A stretch of DNA of 64,000 nt from Eublepharis macularius (GCF_028583425.1 NC_072806.1:38176001-38240000); one strand, 5' to 3'; numbered from the stretch's first letter, positions 21,994 through 32,678 are shown. Translations and numbers: made by a program. Notes: generated by a model not told the origin, from the sequence alone.

Positions 21994-23541
21994 TTTTTTT
22001 TTTAATTTTTTAATTTTTAACATCTAAAACAGTAAACTACAAAAAACTACAATAGTACAAGGGGAGGAAAAGAAGGGAAAAAAGGAGAGGGGGAAGGGGG
22101 GGTGGAAGAAAGGGGAAGGCAACATACAAATACTAAACACTACACTTCAATGCTTTCCCTTCATACTGCCATAATTGAAAAAAAGCTTAATAAAGTAATG
22201 ATGGAATGGTTAATCTTACAAAATACAAATTACAGTTCATATTAAATCTTCCCCCCCCCCCTGGGCCTCGGACGCAGTTCTCTCTGAGCAGCTACAGCCG
22301 CAGCGCTCGTTGCCTCCCCCCTCCCTTCAGTCTTCAAATCTTCTTCTTTTTGCTTGGTGTCTTGCCCAAATTCTTGATTTTTGTCCACAAAATCCCTTAG
22401 CTGATCTTCCGAATTAATCTTGTAAGCTTGATCTTTATAACTAAACCCGATTCCTTCTGGAAAAAGCCATTTGTACTTTATGCCAAGTTCCCTCAAAAGA
22501 GCTGCCAGCCTCTTATACTTAATTCTTCTCTTCCGAACTAAAAATGGAACATCCTTCAATATCTTGACTTTATTTCCCAGAAAGTCCAAGTCCGCATTAT
22601 ATGAGTTATATAGGATGATGTCCCTGACCCTCCTAGATGAAAACTCAATAACAATCTCACGAGGCAGCTGCCGCTTCATTGCATATTTTGAAGATGCCCG
22701 ACGGGCTCCCAAAATGGCGCTTTTTACTTCTTCTTTAGTTGCCCTCGCGGGTGTCGCTAAAAGTTCCGAGGCAAGATCCCTTAAATCCTCGTTTTCCTCC
22801 TCTTTAACATTCTGGAGACGCAAAATGGTCTGTGCTCGCTCCACTTGCAGCCCAATCAGCTGGTTTTCCACCAACTTTAGCTCCTTGTTCGTTGCTCTCA
22901 TAAGTGACGCATTTTCCCGAGCAGACTTCTCTGTCCCCCCTGCTACTTCCTTGATGGCTTTCACATCGCTCTCAATTAAGCCCACCCTTTGATCTGTAGC
23001 ATTCAGCTTGTCAACAAAGGGTTTTATGGCTTCGATAACCGATCTTTTCACCAATTCCTCGAGCGACTCGCCTCTTTCCTGCAGGGCAGCCGAAACTGAC
23101 TTGCCCAGAGCAGGACTCTGTTTTTTTGCTGCCATTTTAGGGGGGGGGGACCGCCAATCTTCCGAGACTCTGCGAGGGGGGAAAAATCCGAATCTTCTAA
23201 ACTTCAGACCCCACTGCTCCTTCACATACGCTTGTAGTGACAGAAGGGATTCGCTTACTTACAGGCTTCTGCCTAGTCCTGTTCTTTGCCGTTTTCCATG
23301 GCCCGGCAGCACGCGAGGTGCCGCGCACGTCTGCCAGCCTCCATAGGGACAAACGGGCAATTTACCCCCTGCCTCGATTTGCCAGAGGGCTCTTCCCGCC
23401 GCGTCCCGGACCCAGACTCCCTGCCTGGGAGCCCTGGGGGCTAACCTTTGCAGATCAGCCGCCCGGTCAGGCTGCTCGGCCGCTTCTTCTCGGACCTGCC
23501 GAGAGGAGCGTCCGACATGGCCGCGAAAATGAAAACGAATC
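21994..23541 (-). mobile_element. L1-type element with ORF1 but no ORF2 (half-L1 organisation)
   Basis: It is flanked by GGGAGAGCTGTGGTTATC at 21976-21993 and 23542-23559, a perfect 18-bp target duplication. On the minus strand it has a GC-rich 5' UTR of about 316 bp (23541-23226), a complete ORF1 (23225-22242), a 3' UTR of about 240 bp, and a poly(A) tail at 21994-22003. ORF2 is completely absent: the ORF1 stop leads straight into the 3' UTR. It sits inside the Penelope-like insertion, so it is the youngest layer here. Confidence 0.9.
22242..23225 (-). CDS. LINE-1-type ORF1 protein (RNA-binding)
   Basis: This is an intact 327-residue frame. In family members the protein coats L1 RNA as a coiled-coil trimer and acts as a nucleic-acid chaperone. 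An N-terminal basic stretch is followed by a probable coiled coil (about residues 45-135). An RRM-like segment has LRLQNVKEEENEDLRDL (about 135-155). The C-terminal domain, about 170-285, includes REIVIEFSSRRVRDIIL and GIKYKWLFPEGIGFSY, matching the conserved L1 ORF1 C-terminal domain. The tail is basic and Ala/Arg-rich. A later in-frame start at the MAAKKQ methionine (23132 downward) is possible and may be the true start. No stop or frameshift is seen, so decay is slight. Confidence 0.88.
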   Translation of the reverse strand: MKEQWGLKFRRFGFFPPRRVSEDWRSPPPKMAAKKQSPALGKSVSAALQERGESLEELVKRSVIEAIKPFVDKLNATDQRVGLIESDVKAIKEVAGGTEKSARENASLMRATNKELKLVENQLIGLQVERAQTILRLQNVKEEENEDLRDLASELLATPARATKEEVKSAILGARRASSKYAMKRQLPREIVIEFSSRRVRDIILYNSYNADLDFLGNKVKILKDVPFLVRKRRIKYKRLAALLRELGIKYKWLFPEGIGFSYKDQAYKINSEDQLRDFVDKNQEFGQDTKQKEEDLKTEGRGEATSAAAVAAQRELRPRPRGGGKI

Positions 23542-23760
23542 GGGAGAGCTGTGGTTATCGAAGGCTTATACTACATAGGAATTGGATGGTCTAGCTGTTT
23601 TACTGCTGCAAACTAACAGGGCAACCAAAAGGAGATGTTTACATTTACTAGCAAAGGAATGTTTTGGTTGCACCCTCCCCCCTCCCCCCAACTGCATCTT
23701 CTCTCTCCTCCCCTCCTCTTCTATATTTGACCAGTTTCTGTACTGTAAATCAACTCTATA

Positions 23761-24160
23761 ACTGCTTGGTAATCCAGTTAGGCAAGAGGATTGACACATC
23801 TGAGCAGATTGCAAAAAGGTTTAAGTTCCTCTCAGAATTGGTGAACAATTCTGAAACTGATGAGGACAATATTAAACTTATAATATCACATTACAAAGAT
23901 GATATTGACCACAAATTAGTAAACAAATGTTATCAGTTCAAAGAATATTTACACCTTAGGAAATCCCTATCACAAGCTGTAAAGCAGAAAGGAATTTCTC
24001 AAAGCTTTCCTTTATAAAGAACAAATTTTGGTCTACCATGACTGAAGAGAGCTTAAATTCTTTATACGTATTGTCTCTAGAAAATGAGATTACAAGGAAG
24101 CTCTCATATGACAAAACTGTATGTGAATATGTTGCTAGAAAAAACAGGGGGGGGGGGAAG
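23761..24160 (+). pseudogene. hAT transposase, block 3 (C-terminal)
   Basis: The frame continues from block 2 with LGKRIDTSEQIAKRFKFL, INHYKDD-like text, and KEYLHLRKSLSQA. After a frame change near 24010, MTEESLNSLYVLSLENEIT matches the C-terminal hAT dimerisation region (the LLSIE(N)E motif). Sequence after 24160 to the TIR at 24740-24754 is non-coding. Confidence 0.8.
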
Positions 24161-24869
24161 TATTTTGTAAAATGTGCTTCCTGTAGTATGTATTCTCATA
24201 GGTGTCTAAAATAAAAGATTATATCAATTGTGGTCTTTGCCATGTTTTATTTTATCATTTTATGAGGTATCATGCATGTATACAACTTCCCCCTAATTTT
24301 TATCCAAAGCCCATAGAGTTTATTGTCTATGGCCATAGGGCCGTCACACTTTTTATCCCCCACAACTCAGGAACTATAAGACATAGCCTAGGAAATTTTT
24401 ATTCACAGAAGTGACTTTGACGTGTGAGATAATCCAGTAGAGCAATGTTAATAAAAATCTGAGATGTAGTGGTTAAACTTTTTTTAAAATTGTGGTGATC
24501 TGCCATGGAACAGCCCCACGGAAGAAGGTAACAGTAACCCAGGCCTTGTTGCTGGTGGGAAGGGGCTTGCTGTATGGCCCATTTTCAAGGACTCCACCCC
24601 ACCATCCTATTCTCTGCCATTTGAGCCTTGAGGTCCTTGCAAGGGCATCAAGGTCCTTTGGGCCTTGTTGGATGTTGCCCTATTGTTGCTGGTTGAGCAA
24701 GGGCCCACATAACAGTTCAAGCTTCAGGGCCCCAAAAATGTAGATCCGCCCCTGTTCCTTTCTAAAGCTTAACCAAGGCTCTACGTGTAAGTTTGGTTCT
24801 GTTTCCCACGCACACCCTGCAACGTAGGCTCCCATGCCCCGTGTTTCTCTGCTTACTATACATCTTTGC

Positions 24870-24995
24870 TAACTGTAGGTTAGGCTGAGAGTTTTGTGAC
24901 TGGCCCCAAGTCACCTGACAAGCTTCATGGCAGAGTGAGGTTTCTACCTGGAACTCCCGGATCCTAGTCTGACATTCGAACCACTGCGCTAATTA
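24870..24995 (-). mobile_element. SINE fragment, minus strand
   Basis: GGTTAGGCTGAGAG, GGCCCCAAGTCACC, CATGGCAGAGTGAGG, and CTAGTCTGACATTCGAACCA are the inverted head and body of the tRNA-headed SINE. The 3' part is missing. Confidence 0.75.
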
Positions 24996-25003
24996 AGTTG
25001 AAG

Positions 25004-25853
25004 TGTTGGGTGACAGGCTTGGGATTCTTTCCCTGTCCTGAATCTACTGCTATCAAGTTTATCAGAAGAACTTGAATTCTAGTATTATGGGACAGGGATA
25101 AAAAGATTCTACCTACTGTCAGATGCGCCCTGCTTATCTGCCATCTCTGCCTATGAGTCTCTGTACTGTATTTGGGGCCTCTGAGAACGTGTAAAGAACT
25201 ATCTGTGTAACTGTCTAACTGGGTAGCCATGAGTAGCTTATCTTGCAGATGGCTACTTTCACTTTCTCGACTGGCATGGGAAAGTGTCCTTGAAGTGGTG
25301 GCCTGAGCTGTATCTCCCTGAGACATGAAATGAGCTCATCCTTGTCTTCTCCTCCCGTACCCCACCCAACCTTCTAGGCCCTGCGTGCCTAAATTCTAAT
25401 GGTCCTCATCCCAAGGCAGGAATCCTGCCCTATAACTAACATTGCTTTGCCCCAGGCCTTTTTTTCTGGGAAAAGAGGTGGTGGAACTCAGTGGGTTGCC
25501 CTTGGAGAAAATGGTCACGTGGCTGGTGCCCCCGCCCCCTGATCTCCAGACAGAGGGGAGTTTAGATTGCCCTCTGCGCCACTCAGTGGCGCGGAAGGCA
25601 ATCTAAACTCCCCTCTGTCTGGAGATCAGGGGGCGGGGGGCACCAGCCACATGACCATTTTCAAGAGGTTCCGGAACTCCATTCCACCGCGTTCCCACTG
25701 AAAAAAAGCCCTGCTTTGCCCATTTACGTCACTTCTGCCAATGCTGCTGTCTGAGTGCACTGATACTGATGGATCTCTAATAAAGAAACTTTAACTGGAC
25801 TCTTGAATTGTCTTCAGTGAAGTAATTGGGGATCTAACTGGCAGAGCTTGACA
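25004..25853 (+). mobile_element. solo LTR (family shared with 3947-4785)
   Basis: It starts TGTTGGGTGACAGG, ends GCTTGACA, and has AATAAAG at about 25779. The length without the MITE is about 581 bp, close to the other copy. The homologous blocks are in the same order across the whole length. No internal region and no clear target duplication was seen. Confidence 0.72.
25453..25713. mobile_element. hAT MITE, CAGGGCTTTTTTTC family, copy 3
   Basis: The ends are CAGGCCTTTTTTTC and GAAAAAAAGCCCTG. CTTTGCCC at 25445-25452 and 25714-25721 is a perfect 8-bp duplication. The arms carry inverted GATCTCCAGACAGAGGGGAG and its complement. It lies inside the solo LTR at a site different from that in the 3947-4785 LTR. 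Confidence 0.95.
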
Positions 25854-26437
25854 CCTACTTCCTCCACATCAGCCATAACTTTACAAATCACTTTCATTTC
25901 CCCCTTCCCCTATATTCTTGTCCTTCTAAATTATATAACAAGCAATCCATATGTAGGCAATGATTCTAATATCCTATATATTCTTAAGTTAACACGGGAT
26001 ATATATTCTTGAAGCGCAAGGATTTAGAGCAAAGCAATGCATTTATATTGTGCTGCTAGCTTCTCTCTCACCTCCCTGAGGATTCAACACAGGAAGGACA
26101 AAAATGGAAAACAAAGTAGTGAGAAAAAAGTGTTGCTTGCCCTGACCTTGAGGGCTCAGAGTCAGCCCTGACTAGTTAATGCAGAAAATATCATAACTTC
26201 CCAAACTTTCTTCCTCCACGCTAAGCGAGATCTGCCTTGGGTGCTTTGGTGTATTTCCACTAACCCTGCACGGTCTTCGCAACAAGAAGCAACGTGGTTT
26301 TTTTTAATGTTTAAACATTCATATCCCATCTTTCTAAATTTGAAAGAGGAACATCACTAATACACCCAACAAAAGAGTTAAAACCCAACAGCAAGAAGCA
26401 GCAATCTCAAAAGACAAAAAGCAGAGAAGGAGCATTT
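25854..26437. other. unassigned sequence
   Basis: No feature is recognised beyond A/T-rich text. 26290-26420 resembles a reverse-strand SINE/LINE tail (ATTCATATCCCATCTTTCT). Confidence 0.35.
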
Positions 26438-26459
26438 GAACCTGTCTTGAACACATTGA

Positions 26460-26880
26460 AAAAATGGACAAGACGAATGTAGGATTGAGTTGGAAGTGTA
26501 AAGAAGCAGATGGCTCCTTCCTTCATATGTGGAGGACATGCAAAAAAAAAGCAAAACATTTTGGAAAGATATACATCAGAAGACTTAAGATTCAGAAGAT
26601 CTTAGGAGTTAATTTTGCCATGAAATCCCAGATCATGCTGTGGGGAATGATACCAGACAAGACAGAACATTACATGAACTATTTCAGTACTTGTTAACGG
26701 CAGCAAGAGCAGTGATGGCAAGCAAATGGCGAGAAGAATTCCCCACCAGAGAAATCTGGAAAGATAAAATGTCAGAATATGCGGTGATGGCAAAATTGAT
26801 GACTATATCAACAGAAGGCCCATTGACAAATTTGAAGAGAAATGGGGAAGATATTTTGTTTACAGTGAATAAAACTTTAT
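26460..26880 (+). pseudogene. L1 ORF2 C-terminal remnant
   Basis: The frame reads WKCKEADGSFLHMWRTCKK, with the Cys/His pattern typical of the ORF2 C-terminal region. After a frame change at about 26690 it continues LLTAARAVMASKWREEFPT and WKDKMSEYAVMAKLM. There are no RT or endonuclease domains. It is non-functional. Confidence 0.8.
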
Positions 26881-27202
26881 GAGGTCTTAATTCTGGAAAC
26901 CGGGAAACAATTGTATATTGATGTATTTCATAATTTGATTTTAAGATGGTCAATTACACAAAGATAATTGGTTGTTTAGGTAAATAGTCGGTAAAACAGA
27001 CTGTATAATGTGGAAATATTGGTATAGAAGTAACATGTTAATTGAAAAGTAATGAATCATCCACAAGGTAAAGAGATGCAGAACAGATACTTTTGTACAA
27101 GATAAGGGACAGAAAGAGGTTAACATTTTTATAGTAACCCATATTTATATTAAAGGTTATGGTAAGCAGTTGAATTAAGAAATAACTAGTGATTCTGCCA
27201 TT

Positions 27203-29392
27203 TACAGCCCAATCCTAACCCCCCCCCCAGGCAGCACTGCGTGTAAATGGGGCGGCGCTGCATGGCACTCTATGGACTTTTGCAGGATAGTCCCGCCAGC
27301 ACCCAAGTGTGGCAAGGCAAGATACAGTGGCCCCTGGGAGGTCCCGCCCACCGTTCCCTTGACAACCCTGCTCACACCAGCCAATGGCCACACCCTCCCC
27401 TGACATTCAGGCAAGGGGCAACCAGCGGCACAGCAAATGGGGAGGGCCAGACTGGTGGCTGCATCTTGGTGCGCCTGCACATACCCGCCGCCACTCCCAC
27501 TACCAAAAGAAAAAGGTCCCCCCCCCGAAAAGTAGGGCCAGACAGTAGGGAGCTGATCCCCGTTGCCTGGAGAGCAGTTGTACTTTCGGGAGATCTCCAG
27601 CTACCACCCGGAGACTGGCAACCCTAAGTAGTCCCCAGGTTTCGGAGAAGCAGGAGGGGGGGCTGTCAATGAGTGACAGGAACACCCATTGGGAACCATG
27701 TGGGAGGCCGGGAGGCCATTTGGAAACGAGGGGAATGAAAAGCACGCTCAGACTTGCTGCTGCGCAACTCGAACACGTCACTGCATCTCTACAAAGACGC
27801 CAAGTCCATCTGCATCTCTCCCCACGCCAAGTCCATCCCTGCTTCTGCAAACACATCCCCCACCCCCCGGCAGCAGCTTTCCACCTGTAGTGACCATCTT
27901 CCTGGCTTATCAGATGCCAGCAGTTCAGCCTGTCAGAGAATGAAAGTCCTCAGTGCCTCTCCCCCACCCCCACCCCGCAGACATTCATGGGCCACAGTAC
28001 AATTCCCACCCCATATTGAGGGGAAGAAGGGGGCAGGGAGGCTGGATGGGGTGCCGCTTGATACATTTGTGGGGATGTGTGAGTGGGCATGTGTGACAGG
28101 GTGTGAGGGGCTAATGACAATGTCAGTCAGGCATGTAAACACAGAAGTTTGTTGTTTTTCAACACATTTTATTAAACTGGAAAAAGTGCCACCGTCCCTC
28201 GGTAGCCAATGCATTTTGAGCAGCCCTCATTCGGTGCTCCCAGGGGTAGGGCAGAGATGCTGACTGCCTTGAGACACACATGTGCAGCAAGTAACTCTGC
28301 CGAGCCAAAGCCCACACTCCAACATCTGAGAAAATGCACATAGTAGAGCGCAGCAGCGGGAGCTCCACAGGTGCAGCTGGCAACCAGCTGATGCAAGATC
28401 CTCTGGCGAGGAAGCGCTCTGCCTTGGGATGATTTTACCTTTAAGGGAGAAAGTCAGCGGGTGGTTACAAACACCTGATCAAGAGTAGTTTTCTGGGAAT
28501 CTGCCTCTGGGGCAGGCAGGGGCTGCTGCCACCGTCGTCTCCCCTGCCAAGGCGAGTTCAGGTGATGGGGCAGCCAGCACAAATCAGCGAGCTGAGTTAG
28601 CAACCGCCACATCTCCCTCTTGCCTGTAAGTGCTTCCTCACTCCTTACTGAGATGGAACTTCAGAGTCAGATAACCTGCAAGGAAACTTGAGTGGTTATT
28701 GTTAGCCAGACAGTCTGGACTTTGCCCTTCTTCCCTTGAGCGAGTGCAGAGTTCTCCCATGTTTCTCACAAAGTTCCCAAAGTGCACTCAGTGCCTGCCA
28801 CTGTGGGTACCCTCTCTCCCGCCTTGTGTTAAAAGTACTCACAGCAGAAAGCAAATGGGCAGAGCTTTCAGCCATGTGCTAACTTACCTGAGGTCATGGG
28901 CAGTGCGGGCAGATGCTTTCTAGGGTGCATCTGCAGGTGATTGGGTGCAAGGGGGGCTCGTCCACACCGGAAGCGCACGCGGATTGGACCCTGTGATAGT
29001 TCCCATCCTATGCTCCTTCAGGCTGTGGGGGCGGGGTGGGGCGCTCGGAGGGGGGGCTGAGTTTTCCCCGTTCAATGGGCACCTATGGGCTATGCCTTAT
29101 TTTTTCGTGGCGTAGCTCTTTTGCGCCGCTGTGGGCAGTCCTGCTTCTGGAAGGGCTTAGGGAGCAAATGAACTCTGGCCCCGCCCTCTGCCCTGTCCCC
29201 TCCTGCACCAACGCAGGGCCCTGCACCGCTTCTCCGCCTCTGTCCGGCCGCCTCTTGCACCCACCGGCGGCGACCCGACAGCAGTAGTACACCTCGTGCC
29301 GCCACCAGCGGAAAGGCATTTACGCCCATGCAGGAGCCAGTTCCGCCAGCGCAAGCCTTAGTTCACTCCCCCCCCCTTAGGATTGCGCTGTA
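27203..29392. mobile_element. TIR element of 2.2 kb, Harbinger-like, inside the L1 3' UTR
   Basis: The ends are TACAGCCCAATCCTAA and the inverse TTAGGATTGCGCTGTA, with one mismatch. They are flanked by ATT (27200-27202 and 29393-29395). The L1 UTR is continuous once it is removed. Near its left end it contains part of another repeat ending ACTGGCAACCCTAA (27560-27626). No transposase motif was recognised. Frames of up to about 170 codons at 27.7-28.3 kb have no recognisable domain. Confidence 0.7.
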
Positions 29393-30128
29393 ATTGTTAA
29401 AAAGGAATAAATAGTAAGGAGCAACAATGAAATAATGAGGTCTTTCTTTATATTAGTAGTATTATTAATATTAAAAATAAGCAGGAATAGGCTCAAACTA
29501 TGCTTGTGTAGCATAGCTGGAAAATATATACGAGCTAAGTTTAATAATTAATTAATTTCTATCTTAATATTGGGAAAACTTTTGGTTATAAACCCTGTGT
29601 TTTTATAATCTTTGTAGCACAAAGTTATATATCTGTTTTAATTTTCCTTCCCCTTTTACCCTTTTTCTTCTGTACCCCCCTATGAATTGAAAAATAAAAG
29701 CATACTTAAAAAAAAAAGAACCTGCCTTGCACAAACTTACATCTTTTGGTTCATCTAAGGACTAGATATGGGCACGAATTGAATTATGACCCCAAAAAAC
29801 GCATGAACCAGGCCGGTTCGTGGTTTGTTAACACACAGTTCGTGGAGCTGTGTGTTAACGAACCCCCACAACTTTTTCAGGCCTGATTCGGCGGGTCGTG
29901 ACCGGTTCATGAGTGCAAACAGGCTGGTGCCGATCCATTAATTTCCCAGGCAACGGAGGCCTGCAACATCTGCAGACCTTCAGTTGCTGTGGAGACCCCA
30001 ATCTTAGCCCAGTTTACCTTGATTGGCAGGTCTCCCTTCCAACTGTTGAGCTCCCAGTCTGTTTCCTGGTAGCCAAGAGCAGAGGGGAGAGGGGCCTTCT
30101 GTAGCCATAGGAACTCCAATCTCATCCC

Positions 30129-30646
30129 CAGGGCTGGATTGAGGGGGGGCAGGGGGGTTACCCTGCACCCGGTGCCGCCAAAGAGGGGGTGGCAAGCCGG
30201 CTGCCCCAGAACATGGTGTGCTGCGGAGCTGGCAGTGGCTGCAGGGGCAGCTGAATGGAGGGCTGGAAGGCCGCCATGCCATTCTCCTGCCCCACTGACC
30301 GGGCGGCTAGCAGCAGTGCAAGGTGCCCCCTGGAAGCGTGCCGCCAGCGCTGGAGGGAAGGGAGCGCGTGGCAAGCCAACCGGCCCATCACTGGGGAAGG
30401 GGAATGGTGCGGGCGGCCTTCCAGCCCTCCACTCAGCCGCCCGCGCAGCCACCACCAGCTCCCCGGCGTGCCATGTTCCGGGGCGGCCGGCTTGCCGTGC
30501 ACTCTCTTCCCTCCAGCGGCAGCAGGATGGCATGCTTTTCCCGGGGGGCCCTGTGTGATGACATCATGAAAGTGATATTATCATGTAGTGCCAGGAGCAC
30601 GGGGCTTGGGTTGACCCGGGCGCAGGCAACCCTAGTTCCGGCCCTG
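30129..30646. mobile_element. hAT MITE, CAGGGCYGGA family
   Basis: The ends are CAGGGCTGGA and the inverse CAGGGCCGGA. CTCATCCC at 30121-30128 and 30647-30654 is a perfect 8-bp duplication. It is GC-rich, with internal inverted copies of GAGGGCTGGAAGGCCGCC. It is nested in the 29763-32670 element. Confidence 0.92.
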
Positions 30647-31047
30647 CTCATCCCTCAAAACCCTGTTAGGCAGCTCTGACTGCCAACCAGAGAGCTCCTG
30701 CTCTGCTCTATGATAGTTTTTGTTATAAAGCTCTCACTTTCAGTTTCTGCAAGCAGTGAGAGAGAGGAGGACTGCTGCTGGAATTGGAGGGACAGGGAGA
30801 GAGAGAGGGAGTGGATTGTTGGAAGGGAGCTTGGCTGCTGCTGGCTGGTTGAAGAGACTGAAAAGCCTCTTCTGTTTCAGTCTGCATTGTTGGGAAGGGT
30901 GTCTTCTTTCCTCTACCCCACCCCAGTCCCACCCATGGCTCTGGCCTGGGGGCTAGCTTGACTGAGGCCTACTAACCCCTTGGGGGGGGATTTTCTTTCT
31001 TTTCATTCCTTCTTTGTTTAATTATTAATTCTAAATTTTGTGCTCCT

Positions 31048-31460
31048 CAGGTGTCTGTGCTTGGGGAGGTAAGGCTCTACTCCTCACTGGTCTCAGGGTC
31101 ACTGCTGGGCTCTGGGGCCACCTTTCTTTTCGAGTTTATTATTCAGCTCTTTCCATTATATTTTGAGCATCTGTCCCGGTGGGTCAGGTGTCCCTCATCG
31201 TGGGGAAGTAGGGATCTACTCCTCACTGGTCTCAGGGTCACTGCCAGGCTCTGGGGCCAAGCTAAGTGGCCGCGTCGGCTGAGGGAGGGGTCCCCTTTCT
31301 TTTTGAGTTTATTATTCAGCGCTCTCTTTTTTATTTTGAGCATCTGTCCTGCTTGCTCAGGTGGGTCAGGTTCTCTCGGCATGGGGAGGTAAGGATCTAC
31401 CTCCTTGGTCTCAGGGTCACTGCCAGGCTCTGGGGCCAAGCAAAGGGGGCACATATTGAG
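31048..31460. repeat. three spaced direct repeats
   Basis: A block with GGGGA(G/A)GTA.GG.TCTACT, GGTCTCAGGGTCACTG and CAGGCTCTGGGGCCAAG recurs from about 31066, 31203 and 31381. Two intervals also share CTTTCTTTT.GAGTTTATTATTCAGC and TTTTGAGCATCTGTCC. Confidence 0.85.
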
Positions 31461-31712
31461 GAGGGCTTACACTCACTCTTCTTCTGCTTTCCATTTATAC
31501 ATGCTTAGCAGCACTATGAGGCTTAGAGCAGGGGACAAGGGTGGTTGTGGGGGGGAAGTGCAAAAGTTGTCCTGGTTGCCCATCGACCAGCACTGGTGAG
31601 GGGCAAGACCCGGTGACACCAGAGACTCCCTCTAAAGAACATCTGCCTGGGGGGGCCTGTGGAGGAGGCAGAAGCTTTCTTACCGGTGGGAGGAAAGGAG
31701 GATCTCCGAAAA

Positions 31713-31750
31713 CTGTTTGCGGAGGAGGAGGAGGAGGAGGAGGAGGAGGG
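31713..31750. repeat. (GGA)n run
   Basis: GAGGAGGAGGAGGAGGAGG makes a glutamate-rich stretch in one frame and a false ORF on the other strand. Confidence 0.85.
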
Positions 31751-32678
31751 ATCTCAGGAGGAATGGCAGGGCTTTATCTCCATCCCACCCACATCCCAAC
31801 CCCTTGGGACTGACAGTGACCGCAGTCCACCTGTCACTCTGTCTTTCCGGCCACGCTCCACACCACGGCCGGTGATCCTCAGTTATCCTCGTGAACCAGC
31901 TCCCGCTGGTCCTCATTTCAATCTCGCTATCTAGAAGCACTATCGGGCCGTTCCCAATGACCTCAGTGTGGCACAGTGGAGACGGGACTTGTTGGGCGAT
32001 CCTGTCCAGTCTTCCTTCTTCATAGTTACGGCCCCTCTCCCCACTGGGGTGGGGAGGGGCCTTCTTCCTCACTTCCTGCTGTCTTTCCTGTGTTTTGCTG
32101 TGCTGCTTGTCTAGGGCTGCGTCCTTGGCCCCTCTCCCCAAGGGGGTGGAGAGAGGCCTTCTTCCTTGCTTCCTGCTGTCCGGCATAGCAAGACAATACG
32201 TTTTCTCTGTGGCTGCCACTCACAAAAGATGGATTCTGTAGGCTTCTGTTGGTCTCAGTAAAGGGGGGGGGCTCCCTTAGTGACCCTGTGTCACCTGGCC
32301 AGGGGTGCATCTACAGCCCCTCTCTCCCACCCCCTAGAAGGGAGGCAGCTATCTGACTGCCTCCCCGACATTGTCCATGTTTGGAGGTCCCATAGTCAAT
32401 TGGCATGGATGGCTCCAATTGAATTGGATGCGACTTTCCTGGGAGTACCGGCTTTGGGGGTCTATAACTCAGAGATCCGTATTGGAATCTTGTAGAGCCT
32501 GCTGAAAACTCCCTGCAAGTATGGGCTCTCTCAGCATGAAGGGGACCGTTCTGGGGAGCTGCAAACCGTGAACCAGTTTATGAATTGGCGGAAGTTCGGC
32601 AAAGTTTGTGGTTCATCAAAATGAACGAACCATGAACCGCGCGGTTCAGGGTTTTTTTGGTTCATGTCTACTAAGGAC

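Larger units (their letters stand above)
21505..23746. mobile_element. Penelope-like inverted-repeat insertion, itself interrupted
   Basis: It is flanked by AAATCAACTCTATA at 21491-21504 and 23747-23760, a perfect 14-bp target duplication. The left part has GTAGCACCTTTAAGACTAAC, TTATTGTAGCATAAGC and CTTCGTCAGATGCAT. 21630-21990 and 23560-23746 are inverted copies of each other (for example TTTGACCAGTTTCTGTAC against its inverse at 21639). An inverted copy of one family with a long target duplication points to retroposition. I place it with Penelope-like ends by resemblance only. Confidence 0.7.
18484..24754 (+). mobile_element. hAT transposon, autonomous type, decayed and repeatedly interrupted
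   Basis: The left end CAGAGGTGGGTCTAC matches the inverse of the right end GTAGATCCGCCCCTG. The flanks are CTCCTTTC (18476-18483) and TTCCTTTC (24755-24762), an 8-bp target duplication with one change. Between them lie three exon-like blocks of one hAT transposase frame (listed separately). The 6.3-kb span includes at least five later insertions: 18848-19494, 20034-20284, 20588-21213, 21505-23746 and, inside that, 21994-23541. Without them the element is roughly 2.5-3 kb. An internal duplication (18723-18847 and 19694-19830) is part of the original element or arose soon after. Confidence 0.85.
26450..29717 (+). mobile_element. 5'-truncated L1, 3' end, split by a 2.2-kb insertion
   Basis: The flanks GAACCTGTCTTG (26438-26449) and GAACCTGCCTTG (29718-29729) form a 12-bp duplication with one change. 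The left part encodes the end of ORF2, then AT-rich 3' UTR to about 27200. The UTR resumes at 29396 and ends in a poly(A) tail at about 29707-29717. Confidence 0.8.
29763..32670. mobile_element. hAT-like non-autonomous element, TAGACATGGGCACGAA family, 2.9 kb
   Basis: The left end is TAGATATGGGCACGAA. The right end, inverted, is TAGACATGAACCAAAA. CTAAGGAC at 29755-29762 and 32671-32678 is a perfect 8-bp duplication. The ends share the GGTTCGTGGTT/CATGAACC style of the 18848 element. The long interior has no transposase and includes an inserted MITE, an intermittent triple repeat and a GGA run. Confidence 0.88.

Noticed and set aside
22471-22992. 173-codon plus-strand frame
   Set aside because: It is the shadow of the L1 ORF1 on the other strand.
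31680-32219. 179-codon minus-strand frame
   Set aside because: It runs through a GGA microsatellite and repeat DNA of a hAT element and shows no domain.
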